The notes under the pieces: generated by a model
What the model was told of the DNA's origin: nothing
The model's database searches: none
What the model saw: the letters and a program-made list of their open reading frames with translations, nothing else
Made by a program: the position numbers and the translations under genes
Assembly: GCA_947179485.1 (NCBI GenBank)
Contig: OX359246.1
Span: forward strand, 18,972,001 to 19,036,000
DNA from: Allacma fusca
Taxonomy: Eukaryota; Arthropoda; Collembola; Symphypleona; Sminthuridae
Reading direction: 5' to 3'
DNA length: 64,000 nt
Shown here: positions 19,940 to 31,734 of the stretch, one piece after another
Numbering within the stretch: position 1 is the first letter of the stretch
How the letters are laid out: each line of letters starts with the position of its first letter

Positions 19940-22048
19940 GAAAAATATCCTCCTTCGCATCGAGTCCCGATTGGACGATTTGACAAAAGCCTTTCATCAA
20001 CTCAGGACCGAAAATGAGATTCTGCGGAAAGAGATCACTGGAGTCTCGCCTTTTCAAAATTCCGAGCCGTTTGGATTAATGGAAACCCGGACTTTGAGGG
20101 AAATTGTGGAAAGGACTGAATTTTGTGTCAACAAAATTAATTGGCAAAATTTGAAAAATGAAAGCGACCACGAAGTTCCGAGGAAGTCAAAACCACAGGG
20201 AAAGGTGAAAGCAATTGAAACTTACGAAAGTGACAGCGAAAGTTCGGAGGAATTTACAGAAGAATTTCCAGTTGTTGAAATTCGAACCAAAACATTGGCG
20301 GATGAAAGAGAATTTTTGAAGGAATCTTTCAATAAATTGATAAAAGAGAAAAAAGTCAAGGATGGTGAAAGCCTTCGTGGAACTTCTGTCCAAACGATTT
20401 CCAACTCAATTCCAGGATCATCGTGTACAATTAAATTGTGTAAGATTTTAAAATAATTAAGTTGTAAATCCGTGTTGCAATGAAATCGTATAAAGTTGGA
20501 TGTAAACAATTTTTCAGCCAACTTTCTAGAATCCGCTCTCACAGATCTCCAGTGTCATTTTTGGATTGGCTCAAGACACAGTGGACCTACGAGAGTAGTT
20601 GGGAATTTTTGCGAAGTATTGTCTTTCAGAGGAGCCATGGCTGTTGACAATCAGTAAGTTGAAGAATTTGGAGCAATGACGAAAAATTGAATTTGGAATC
20701 CACGCAGCGTTTCCTTGAAGTTCATTTACAAGAATCGGCTCTAAATTATTTAATTATGACTCGAATAGTTCATAATGATTTACATTTTTAGTTATTGTTC
20801 CAATCATGATTACACTTTGTTTTTGCTTTAAACAATGAATTTGTTTCAGCTTTTATTGTAACTTCTTGTGCTCGTTCGCAATTTCTAAAGTCCTGCGGTT
20901 AGCCATTTATTGCTATATTCGTTATGATGGTTCTATTCGTTTCGGTATTGGATTCACCTCAGCGGACGTTCCCACAAATCACACATTATACACCATATTA
21001 GATCAAATGCCACCTGCACCGGATGTTTGGATGATGAATGTAATAACTTGTAAATATCTAAGCAATAACAAAATGCATGGAATAAAATCATTACATGAAT
21101 TTATTTTTCGCAGAATAAATTGAGCAAAATCCCACTAGAGCTTTTTGTAACCCGCGGAAATTTACTTGTGAGAGGTCACATGACCAATGGCCCACGATCC
21201 ATGGTTCATGTCGAAATTTTCGAATTAAATGGTATTTCATGGCCACATTCTGTCTTTAAAGGAAAGAAACGCCTTAGTAATAGAAAAGGCGCCGAATTCA
21301 GTCAATCCACTAACAAAGACGGCTCAATTTCAAGATCAGTTGGAAAATGCGGAAGATTCTCTTGCAATGTTGAGATTGGTCAGTGATTTCAAACCTTTAC
21401 AATTATTCACGGAGAAATAAATTAAAATCGCAGTTGCATTACTGGTTTAATTTTTTCAGTCAACTGTTTGAACGTTCCGTTGAGAAATAGGAATAAATTC
21501 TATTCCAATTCCAACGATAAACATTTTTGGCCTCTGGAAATTCAACCTTTTCATCGAGAAAGTTTTCTCGGATCAAGTGACACGTTGGACCTTATTTTAT
21601 TAATTTTAATAGATGAGTGCAAATCGGGTTTATTGCATTTGGTGATTTCAAATTATGATCTCTTAATTTTTTGCAGGAATTTCGAAGCAATGTTTTCCTA
21701 CGAAATTCTTTCCACGGACCTCGCTTTGGTAATTGCTTTGAAAGTTGGTCCTGGAACCAATTCATTTGCGGCTGCTTTTACTCAAATTCCAGCCGTCACT
21801 GAGAAAAAAAACCTGGAAGCGTTGATGAGTCCAAATGAATGGAAAATCCATGATTACGTGAAATATTCAAATGTAAGTATTTGTCTTCAAATATTGATTT
21901 TTTTTTTGTTTTTTAGCACTAATCGGGAGTACGCATTTTTTAGGCAAGCAAAACCTTGGAAGTAATTTCTGATCGAAATATTCGAGCTGAAATTCTGATG
22001 ACGGAGGGAGAAAAATCAGTTTTGAAAATTCGGATTTATGCAGTGTAA
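19940..22048 (+). CDS. Two-domain actinoporin-like protein with coiled coil, copy 2 (5' partial)
   Basis: Exons 19940-20439, 20518-20653, 20850-21039, 21114-21378, 21460-21583, 21677-21872 and 21944-22048 keep one frame to the stop at 22046. The plan matches copy 1: coiled coil, acidic linker, then two beta-rich domains, with lengths within two codons. The first domain reads CYIRYDGSIRFGIGF at the region that binds lipid headgroups in actinoporins, which is more variable between copies than its surroundings. Unlike the other copies, intron 5 (21584-21676) is 93 bases long, a multiple of three, and has no in-frame stop, so its retention would insert 31 residues between the domains. Family assignment is by pattern, as for copy 1. 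Confidence 0.7.
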
Positions 22049-23882
22049 CCCAGGATTTATTTTAGTGTATTTCGAACCAAAAATGCAATAAGATTCCACT
22101 GTTCACTATTTAATTAGTTTTCAGATGAAATTGCCAGATTCCTTGTGCTAAAATATTTTGGTTGTACATATTTAGTGGCAATACGTTGCACAGTATTTTA
22201 TTATGAACATATAACTCTATAGCACAGCGGGTTAAACGAAGCGTTTTACATCCCTTCAGATTCCTCTCCTCTGTCCCCAAAAAGATTGTTAAAATAAAAG
22301 GATTTTCTGGTAACCATGAATTAGTAAAAACTATTCTTAACAAAAAATGTTTTTCCAACCCCATACACATATACAACGTTGTCAAAAATATGGTTCCAAT
22401 TTGTAAGAACTAGTTTCACTATTGCAGCCCAGAAATTTGCAACAGCTTTCAAAGTAGTGGTGTTAAAATAAATATTTTTACCATAACTAACATTTTGTTA
22501 TTTTGAATAATAAATTGTGGCAATGTCTTGGGTTTCCAAACGAGCAGAACAAGAGCTCCCCAAGACGCATGTAAAGCGATCTTGAGGCACAAAGTTATAA
22601 AATAAAATATTTTATTTTACCAATTTGTAGGAGATTATTTCCTAGATTTTCCAAAATTTATTTCTAGCGCAGTTTCTCTAATCACAAGGAACACATGCTG
22701 TGGGAAAAATTTATATTCTTCTCGGATTTTGAAATAAAACTTTATCTATTTCCACACAAAGCTTTTTCTAAATATAGTTGTGAAGCAGTGGGTTTTTTAA
22801 AGGAAAACTTAATCATCACGAACTACATATTTTAAATTTGTTTTCGAAAAATATAAAAGTAAATGCGAAACCTGCCAGGCGTCATGAAAATATATTAATA
22901 CGAGGCATTCAAACAAATTATTGTCGTTCGTTGTCCTCCATTTGAATTACATTACTATATAATGCATTTACCATAACTGGAATTAATTACTTATTTATGC
23001 CAATTAACTCATGTTAATTAGGATGCAATTCAAACATACATCAATTCGCATAACTTTCCAAGTAAAACTCACTTTCTTCTACAAATGACAAAACACGACT
23101 TGTACATATTCCCATAATGCGTTCTCATTAAATGCTGTTGTTAAATATACGGAAGACACGGGTATTGACGCAACTATATGCACGCTTCGTATCTATATTC
23201 CCCATAGCCCACATTAAGAACAGCGGCACAAAATATGTGATTCTCCTTATTTAACAAATATAAGATGATATAATACTTAAGAAATATGCTAAGATTCAAA
23301 TACCGAAACCGGAAAGTTTGAACTTAGGGCTGGAACTGAAACGATTTTGGTAAAGCATGAAAATTTGTTAGAATTGGTGCAATGCAATGCATTTTACCGT
23401 TGCCTTTTCTATGTTGTGTGGCTAGGGTTAGAGCGGGGTACAAACGGATTATGCCAACCCTTTTAGTACAGTTTTCGTTTATTCAGCTTTTACAGGTGCA
23501 AGTATCAAAAGGCAGAGTTTTTGCTGAGAAGAAATTAAATACGAGACATATGAAAGTTCCTTGACAGAGTCAATCCATCAAAATTTTGTCTACTTACTAA
23601 AAGACACTTGGGAAAATGTTAAAAACCAGTTGTCAGTTATCGCCACTTATGCTGACGTAATTTTTATCAATTAAAACGTGTGGTTGATTGCATTGAAAAA
23701 TATCCTTTTAATTGTATACAAAGTAATTACTCTTATTGCGTTATTTCTAAATAACAACGCCTAAGGCACATGTTCTGAATTTAAACTGCAAATAATTCTA
23801 ACAAAACCAAGGCGCCAATAATGGTGGAGCATTATAAATATTATTTTATAATATTATTATTTTATTTTATTATTTATTACTA
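22049..23882. other. 3' spacer of unit 2
   Basis: Nearly identical to the unit 1 spacer apart from a short insertion near 22570-22640 that unit 3 shares. No gene is supported. The minus-strand open frame 22110-22385 parallels 14576-14827. Confidence 0.5.
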
Positions 23883-24565
23883 ACTTTGACGGATGAAAGA
23901 GAATTTTTGAAGGAAACCTTAAACAAATGTAGAAATATAAATTATAAATAAAAATTATACATAGCAAAAGTACATTTGGCACATCTTTGCTCTTGAAAAG
24001 GACTTTCCTCCACCTTGCTCTCGGTTCTAGCAGTTCGTGCACCGTTCTGTAAATGACGTCCTATCGAATAGCTTCCTGAAAAAGCAATAATTTGATTCTA
24101 TAAATTGATAATAACCCAATTCAAACGTTAAAAGCAACTGATTGTCGGTTTTGGTTTGATTTCTATTCTCCATCCATTCCATTCCTAAATTATAAAGGAA
24201 GAAAAAACCTTTAGTTAAATATTTTGTTTCAACATATAACATCATAGAGACACTCAAAACTCTGCCACAAAAATACGGAATTGTCATTCCAGATCCTTTC
24301 GTGTCGTTATTGATTCTCATATTCATTTTCCAACTTCCGTACATTTTTAAATAGGAATTTTGTAAAATCCGCACGTTTGAATTAGGAGAAAAAAAGTCCT
24401 ATTTCGCATCGAGCTCCGATTGGACAATTTGAGAAAAACCTTCTCCCATCTCAATACCTAAAATGAGACTTTGCGGAAAAAGATCCGTGGAGTCTCATTT
24501 CTGCAAGTTCCGAGTCATTGGGATTAATCGAGAGCAGAACTTTGGGAGAAATTGCCAAAGAAACT
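23883..24565 (+). pseudogene. Fossil pieces of exon 1 of the actinoporin-like gene, unit 2
   Basis: Same arrangement as 16261-16942: the piece from the end of exon 1 lies first (23883-23930) and the piece from its beginning lies second (24363-24565). Several breaks. Near-identity to unit 1 contrasts with the greater difference between the live gene copies. Confidence 0.75.
23942..24344 (-). CDS. Hypothetical 120-residue protein, unit 2
   Basis: Minus-strand exons 24344-24116 and 24075-23942, again with a 40-base intron. The intron sequence has diverged in its middle while both exons stayed open and in phase, which favours a real gene. The protein is nearly identical to the unit 1 copy, with the same Tyr-Phe-Cys-Gly middle and Cys-x2-Cys tail. 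Function unknown. Confidence 0.4.
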
Positions 24566-25918
24566 TTTTTTTCTATTGCGCATTGGAAATATGTAAATTG
24601 AGTAATTTGCAAATTGATGAAAAATCCATTTTCGAAACCACGGCACCGCACCTTTAAAATGAAATAAAAAGAATGGGCTTCAAATCATATGTCTATGACT
24701 CAACTAGTCCGTAAGGATTAACGTTTTAAATTTTTCCGGACGAAACATTGTAGTTTGCTACATAATGGGAGAATCAAACTTTTAGTGAATTGCTACCTCA
24801 ATATGCTAGGAAAAAACGCTGTATTGATATGCTGTATAGGGAATAATGAACAGACGACTGGAACTAATAATTAGCCAGCCTCTTTAAGACATGCACTAAC
24901 AATTAGCGTAATTTGTTGTTGCATTAAATGCTAAATGCATTGCAGATTATTTTACTTTTAAGGGACGCTTAAACATTTCAAACTTGCCTCTCATGTAAAC
25001 CATTTATTTTTAAATTGTAAATCCATCTGAAGATACCACATTTTCACTTTGCTCTGCCTCTCACGGGGGAACTCTCTAAGAGTACAATTTACGTATCCGG
25101 AAAGTAATTATTGTGAATAATTATTTAATTATTATTGAAATTTGCTTCCCAAAAGGAATCCCTAAAAAGTGCTTATTTGAATTCTAGAAACGCCTTTGTT
25201 CTCAGTCATCACCAGATATGCTGATGTAGTATCATCCTGTAATAGAACACGTAGTCTTTTTGATAGCATCGAAAGAAATCTTTTAATTGTATGCAATGTC
25301 AGTGTAGTAGTAATTTGTATTGCTAGACAAGTTTTGGAAATCCGATAGTTTGAATTAAATCTACTCGTGTTACTTTTCACTCCTGCAAGAACATACATGA
25401 GCACTGTATTCCATATATGTAGCTTTCATAGTGGAGCTTATACAGCTTCGCTCTTAATGTAGTGCAAATATACATATGTCGTGGAAACATTCCCCAGTAG
25501 TAATGAGCATTGAGAGTATGCTGAATTTGCATATTGTTCGCAAACGTGTTCAATGCGTCCCTTCGTGTTAATACGTTTCCCTCCGTTAAGAAATAACACT
25601 TGAAAAGGGAAATTTAAACCATGAGCAGACTGTTTTCCTAATCGTTTTCACACTGGAGCTTGTAATTCTTGCCGCTTGCACTTAATGGTTTCAAAATATT
25701 TATCTGTTGAGGAATCATTCCACTGTAATCATCAGTTTTGAGAGTTGCTTAATTCCCATATAATTATTTCTGAAACATTTCCAATCGACTTGTTCAATTC
25801 GCAATTCGCGGGATTCGCGCTCATAACTTGTGTTCATGAATCGATATTACCCTGAACAAAATACCGTTAGATACGAAACAAAAGTGTATGCAAAAATTGA
25901 GTTTTTCACAATTGTACA
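24566..25918. other. Spacer with a decayed minus-strand coding remnant
   Basis: 24566-25170 matches unit 1. From about 25190 to 25404 the minus strand reads SKRLRVLLQDDTTSAYLVMT, a relative of the STSAFLVITDN piece in the decayed gene at 7325-7960. It is therefore a third, older copy of that exon within the unit. 25500-25560 also resembles the spacer at 35430-35560. No intact gene. The same stretch lies at 43060-43817 in unit 3. Confidence 0.5.
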
Positions 25919-26268
25919 CAGTGCACTCTTGCTATAAGAGGCCTCCGTATAAGAGCATGTTCAATATAAGAGCACTCCTAGGCATACATGTACAAAGGGC
26001 ATACCAAAGTTACTTTTGACCCCCCTTGGAAAAATCGGAAAATTTTGACCCCCCGGCCCGTCCTGAGGCCGGGCCGGGGGGTCAAAATCAATGTCATGAC
26101 CTTGTACGTTAAAGTTATGCGGAATAAAGTAGGCTAAACGGTAGTTTGAAAATTTGTAAAGCCAAAAAACCTGAAATTCATTAAAAATATGGCAGGAATT
26201 ACATAAAACTTATTTTAGACGAAAAATGTTTCAGAGGCGCTTTGCATGAGAAACGCATCGTAAGACAG

Positions 26269-27782
26269 TAGAGCATCTCGGGCGGTTAAAATTTGCGGGT
26301 AAGCCCGTAAAAAGCCCGGGCTTTGGGCGGGTACGGGTAAAATTTATTACACTTGACGGGTTACGGGCGGGTACAGTTTTTTCAATGCGGTTAAAAAAGA
26401 CAGTGAAAACCCCTTAAAAGCCCGTGAAAAAATTCATGTGTGGTGCACGCTGGATCGGGGGTTGTAAAAGTACATTAACTTGAATACATGGAACGATTTT
26501 CAAACTTTTGCAATTTTGCCTTTAAAACCAAGCCTTGACATTCAATGTCAACGACTTTAATTACAGGAAATAGTCGGAAGATTTCATGGTTGGAAAACAT
26601 TTAAACATATACTAGTTGAACATAGGTGTCTATAAATTATGTGAAGTGCAACGAATGCAGGGATAATTTAGCAGGCAATCGCGCCAATGAGGGAAATCAA
26701 CTCTGGCCAAACATAATTGTAAGAATTCTGCAGTGGAAGTAGTGCTGTCCATGGGAACTGGAGACACCCAGGTTTTTGGGAACAGGAACAGGAATGGGTG
26801 CGTACGGGAACACAAATTTTGTTCCCAAACCATTTTGGGAACGTTTGGGAACATAGAAATTGTTGACGAAATATGGGAACAAAAACGGGTTTGGGAACAG
26901 GAACAAAACGTGTACATACATACCTACCTGGTATTTACATGAAGTTTATAATATAAAAATACCTCACAAACAAAGTATAATTTTAAAAGTACGTCGCAAC
27001 TTATCAAATAAGTCGCTCCTTCACATCATTATTTAACAACATAATAAATAATTATTATTATTATTAACCACGTGGCAAAATGGAATTCTCTGGAACTTAA
27101 ATTCAAAATTGTAGCTCACAAAACTCCAACGTTCTCATTCCCTTATTAGTTCAGCCATATCATAATGAAGGTTCTACCTGTCATATCTTTCAGTTACTAT
27201 TGTACTTTGCGCTGCGATAATTAATTTAGCGCCTGTTACTGAGTAATCATATAAATTCGAGTAGCTAAAGGTATTACAGATGGTGTGTTGTTATTTATTT
27301 TTAATAAAATCGATTTGATATTTGGTTTTTTAAAGCGACGCTTTTTGTAATTTTGGGAACCGGAACAGGAACATTCCTGTTCCTGCAGGAACAGGTCCAG
27401 GAACTTTGAATTGGTACCCATTTTTATGGGAACAGGGCTATTGCTTTAGTTTCTGAAAAAATGGGTATAGGTACAGGAACAGGTATGGGTACCAAATTTC
27501 CGTTCCCATGGACAGCACTAAGTGGAAGCAACCACAGCTCTTACCAATTTCATTAAAAAAAGGCGAAAATTAAAAATTGGATATGAAAATTGTTCTGGGT
27601 CTATAGCTATGGATACAAAAGCTGGACTGGTATTAGCGGGCGGGTTACGGGCTTTTTTAAATTTGACGGGAAGGGCCGGGATTTATTTTTGAACTTTAAT
27701 TTCGGGCCGGGCGGGCACGGGTAAACATTTATGGGCCGCGGGAGGCTACGGGCCTAAAATATCTCACGGGTATGATGCTCTA
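26269..27782. mobile_element. Middle nested hAT-type element (TAGAGCATC ends)
   Basis: 1514 bp including its guest. Ends TAGAGCATC are inverted, and flanks are perfect 8-bp duplications TAAGACAG (26261-26268 and 27783-27790). Arms are made of GCGGGTACGGG and GGGCCGGG words. Contains 26740-27520. No transposase. Confidence 0.9.
26740..27520. mobile_element. Inner nested hAT-type element (TAGTGCTGTCC ends)
   Basis: 781 bp with perfect 19-bp inverted ends TAGTGCTGTCCATGGGAAC, flanked by perfect 8-bp duplications AGTGGAAG (26732-26739 and 27521-27528). Arms are degenerate GGGAACAGG words, and the core is AT-rich. The ends resemble those of 8990-10265 (TAGTGC...CATGGGTAC), so both probably used the same transposase source. 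Confidence 0.93.
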
Positions 27783-28585
27783 TAAGACAGTGAGTAGCTA
27801 AATTTGACCCTCCGTGAAATGCAGTTGACCCCCCCTGAAATTCCATTTTTTTTAAATGTTGACCCCCCTTGGAAAACACGCCTTGTACATGTATGCTCCT
27901 AGGTCCTCCCGATAGGATTGTTGGGCTGTAAATGTTCCCTATATGAGCACCGCTTATAGGAGCATTTTCGATGTAAGAGCTGGCATTTTACATCCTCATG
28001 GTAAACAAGATCCATTATAAGAGCATATGAGCAGACATGATTACGTTATGAAACGTTTGCAGGAAAATCTCACGAACGTGAATGCGTATAATATACTGAA
28101 GGTGATGACGAGGGAGCAGAGTACATGTACCCATCACATATAGAAACAATTTATCCTGGCTAATTTGCCAAGATGCATATGAACCTGAACTACTGGATTC
28201 TCTGGATACAATTGAAAATATTGTAGACAAATCTCTTGCAATAAATTTTCGGCGGGCTCACATATTACTATTTCATTCTAACAAGTAACCCTCGCCCCAT
28301 GCCCACTCGGGATAGAAATGAAATTCTGTGGGAGCTTAGGTACCTGGCCCAATGAGCCAGCGAGACCAAAAGTTTGGGCCATCTCGCCCTGGTTTGCGCG
28401 GGAAATCGCGCAGAAGTTTTTAATTATAATTCATGACCAAAAGGGGGGTCCCTTTGCTCATGAATTAAACCTGTCCAACCTAAATTTTCCAATGTTAAAT
28501 CCCATAAAGAAACTTCATTTTTAAATTTCACGAAAAAAATAAAAATGCTTAAAAACTCATTAATATCCCTTATAACACAATACAA

Positions 28586-29448
28586 GCATGTTTGCAAACT
28601 TGGGTTGGACCATCTCGCCTTCGTTTCCGGTTGAAACAGAATTGCGTTAGAAATTTTTGCAAAATTTAAGATTATTTTTAGTTTAATTCCTCTCGTACCA
28701 GCAGGAAGTAAATCATTGCCACGTTTTTAATAAAACTTCGAATTTGGTTTCCGAAGGATAAACTTATTCACTAAAATTTCAAGATTTGTTTCCGATAATT
28801 TTTAACGTTGTTTGTTAAGAAATAATTTCATGGGTTATTCAGCAGACGTCGTTGCCCCTGAAGATAAATTTGCCCAAACTGCTGGTCTGTTCTAAGGGGT
28901 CATGACCACAAATTGCAACATAGAGACCTGCTGAATAGCTCCTCTGATAGCCAATGGATGTTTCTACAAGCCTGCCTTTAAAGGTATTTGAGGAAAAATT
29001 AGGACTGGGAACAAAACATTTGTGTCTGCATCATGTTGTTGTTGATTGTGACGGCAACTCTCGGCCTAAGTCAATGGATTTGTTTTGAAAATCTGAACAA
29101 TATAATTTTAAATGGGACAATCACGCATTTTGCGTCATCGTCTCTTATATGGGCTTGGGTGGAAACAATGTTATGAAACACATCGTATAAAATTAAAATA
29201 AATAAAGACATTTCCACTAGTAGTGTCCTATTGGTATAGTTTGCTAACATATGTGCTAATATAATATATAAATATTCAGTTGTTACAAATTTTTAGAATT
29301 TGTTTGCTAAATTTGAAACGTTTTCCTATACGATATTACATGCAACATTTTAAAGTAGACGAGGGACCCATATCTTTTTTTTTTAAATTCTTTCCGGTTT
29401 CAACCGGAAACGAGGGCGAGATGGTCCAAACCAAGTTTGCAAACGTGC
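28586..29448. mobile_element. Inverted-repeat element, GGACCATCTCGCC arms, unit 2
   Basis: Arms of about 51 bp at 28586-28636 and 29398-29448 are inverted with about four mismatches. They begin GCATGTTTGCAAACTTGG and contain GGACCATCTCGCC and TCGTTTCCGGTTGAAAC. A third word GGGCCATCTCGCC lies outside, at about 28376. The interior has no gene and the flanks show no clear target duplication, so the superfamily is open. The same element lies at 45327-46192. Confidence 0.75.
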
Positions 29449-30600
29449 ATATTTTCTGACACTTCATTCTATTTGAAAATTTGAAATCAGCCAGCCAATA
29501 TTTCGGAGGTGAACTAAATGTTAAAGTGGTCAGAATTACAAATACATTCTAAATGTCAAATCTGAACTTCTTAATTCCCTCTGTTGGGTAAATATTTATT
29601 TTGATTATTCAATGGTTGAGTTTAAATCTACAATGTAAATTCTTTTGAATTTAAAAATGTCAGAAACAATGCTAACAATTGCAGCTAATGCTAAAAGAAT
29701 GAAACGCGATCTCTGCAATAAGTAGATTATTGTGGAGGTTCATTCTGCGTTTATAATATTGAGCAGTCCTGGTGCGTTGGGTTCTGTCTTGATTTCTTCG
29801 ATTCTGCGTCACATTTAGTCTCTGAATAAATGCAAAATGCAGTTGTACTAATCTACGAATAGGCTAGTATCTCCTTCTTCTGATTATAGTTTACCTCAAT
29901 TTTGATACTAGATAACTATAGGGAAGCCTTTTATCTCCGTCATTCAAAATTCCCCAAATCCATCAAAGTTACACTGATTCTTGTAGGAAAATTTGAGTCT
30001 CGTTTTTTTGCGGTTGGTCTCACTTATGTTTTTAATTTTTGGAAATTTCTATCTAAAATAATGAAAAATCCATGCGCCACTGTAGACATTTTTAATACAT
30101 CATCAATATTGTCCTCCCAATTTTTGACGAAAGGATTTGTCTGTGGAAAACAATACAATTCGGATTGCAACTTTTTCAGACCAACTTTGGCAAGGTGAAC
30201 TTTGAAAATTGACACATACATACATATACTAAGTGTAGTCTCAACTTGGTATTACAATTATTATTGTTTTAACATATCCGACATGCTGGTCTCCAATAAC
30301 GCTTGGGTACCCTTTTGCTTCAAACGACTGTGTTCACCAGGAATTGAGACAGACCATGGAAGGAATATTTTTGTTTTCAATTCATGAGCTTCCACCCCAG
30401 TTAAATCTTCTTCGTTTGTAACCTGAATTATGTTGGCACTAGATTCAGATCTAATGTGTCGTATGTCAGCCTCTTTAGAACTGTATGATTTTGAAATACA
30501 TTTATATCTTTATAAAAATTGGAAACAAAAAAAAGCCAGGAACAAAATGGTAAACTTAACTTTGTTAGGGACTGAAACATGCAGGACACTGAAACAGGTT
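29449..30600. other. Near-identical block, no supported gene
   Basis: Shared almost base for base with 46193-47345. Open frames on both strands recur only because the DNA recurs. A minus-strand stretch 30420-30270 (containing VTNEEDLTGVEAHELKTKIF) follows an acceptor-like TAATTCAG and looks protein-like, but I could not find a partner donor or a family. Confidence 0.4.
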
Positions 30601-31450
30601 CAGCCTATCCTATATCCTTCCTATTTATAAAATTTGAACCGAGCCTACATATATGCCTTCATTTTAACCGCCGAATAGGTCAGCCTATCCTACATCCTTC
30701 ATATATGGGGAGCACGAAGCCTATATATTAGCCTACATTTCATTGACAAATTAGATCAACGAATTCTACACCCTTCCTACATTTTATGTGCTTTTCGTTA
30801 CTGACAGACTATTAAAGGGCATTCTACTCTGATTCTACGACAAAATATCTCAGTAAATCCTGTTTGAAATTTGAACTGTGTTCAAACGCAAATTTTCGCT
30901 TCAGTGGTCGAGTTTATACAATTTCCACTTTACCGAGTATTTTGAAGTTTTAATTTTGGTGAAGTTCTAGCGCATATCAAGGCGAGATAGCACGAACTTT
31001 TCTTGCTTGAACCGCACCATGAAACATACAATCTGTAAGTATCAGTCGTGGATTATTCTTTAATTTTCCTTTTGCCCGTTCCATATACCATTAAATGAAA
31101 ATGACAAGTATCAATAGCCTACATACAGGGGTGGATTTACGGGGTGGCCCACCCTGGCCCGGCCAGGGTAAAAAATTTAGGGCCAGGGTAAACAAAAATG
31201 TTGACTAAGGCCCTTAGATTGCACATATCGTGTGTCAAGGCCCACAAATCTATTTTGAGGGTTAGGGCCAGGGTAAAAATTATTTTATTAATCCACCCCT
31301 GCCTACATATATGCCTATAATAATACTACGATGACTGAGCCTACCTATTTTATAGGCTAGGCTTTTAGCGTAAATTCTTGCACCCTATTTTGCCTACAAG
31401 CCTCTTTAATAAAATCCTCGCAACCTATAAATAGCCTACAAATAGGCCTA
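30600..31450. mobile_element. Inverted-repeat element with GCCTATCCTAYAT ends, unit 2
   Basis: GCCTATCCTATATCC near 30603 is mirrored by TATATGTAGGATAGGC near 31450, with many CCTACA/TATAGGC words between. It hosts the MITE 31126-31301. The target duplication is unclear. The same block lies at 47340-48215. Confidence 0.5.
31126..31301 (+). mobile_element. Short hAT-type MITE (CAGGGGTGGATT ends), unit 2
   Basis: 176 bp with inverted ends CAGGGGTGGATT and AATCCACCCCTG, and perfect 8-bp duplications CCTACATA at 31118-31125 and 31302-31309. Interior words are GGCCAGGGTAAA. Same family as 4913-5055. Confidence 0.9.
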
Positions 31451-31734
31451 TATGTAGGATAGGCGGACACCTTTGCAATTCTCTGTTAAACCTCGTCGTT
31501 AGTTCCGCTGTGGATTAATTCAAGTTTGGTTCTGGTTTCAATTTTGAATTAGGTTCACTTTTTGAATTGGATACAAGTTTTGATCTAAGTCCAAGGTTGA
31601 ATTTTATTTCAAGTTTGAATTGAAATTGATTTTGAATCTAAGTTTAAGTTCGATTCGGAGCTCAAGTTTGAATTTAAATTCTTGTTTTAGCTTAAATTGA
31701 CGTACAATTTCAATTTCAAGTTGAGAGTCTGTTT

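Larger units (their letters stand above)
25983..27895. mobile_element. Outer nested hAT-type element (CATACATGTACAA ends)
   Basis: 1913 bp including its guests. Inverted ends CATACATGTACAA, flanked by perfect 8-bp duplications CTCCTAGG (25975-25982 and 27896-27903). Unit 3 has the uninterrupted site near 43875. Subterminal TTGACCCCCC words repeat at both ends, and a GC-rich hairpin lies at 26050-26090. Contains 26269-27782. No transposase. Confidence 0.9.
25919..28290 (+). mobile_element. Pogo/Tigger-like element remnant, unit 2, split by insertion
   Basis: Starts CAGTGCACTCTTGCTATAAG and repeats TATAAGAGCA words, as pogo-type terminal repeats repeat TATAACGA-like words. After the insertion 25983-27895 it continues to about 28290. 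Near 28170-28260 the plus strand reads EPELLDSLDTIENIVDKSLA, which resembles the C-terminal helix of pogo-family transposases. No right terminal repeat and no catalytic domain are visible, so it is a decayed fragment. Family assignment is tentative. Confidence 0.45.

Noticed and set aside
29902-30198. 98-codon open frame, identical at 46646-46942
   Set aside because: Identity follows from the recent segmental duplication, and nothing in the peptide is recognisable.
30270-30420. Protein-like minus-strand stretch VTNEEDLTGVEAHELKTKIF after an acceptor-like TAATTCAG (also about 47014-47164)
   Set aside because: No matching donor or neighbouring exon found in phase. Kept as a possibility only.
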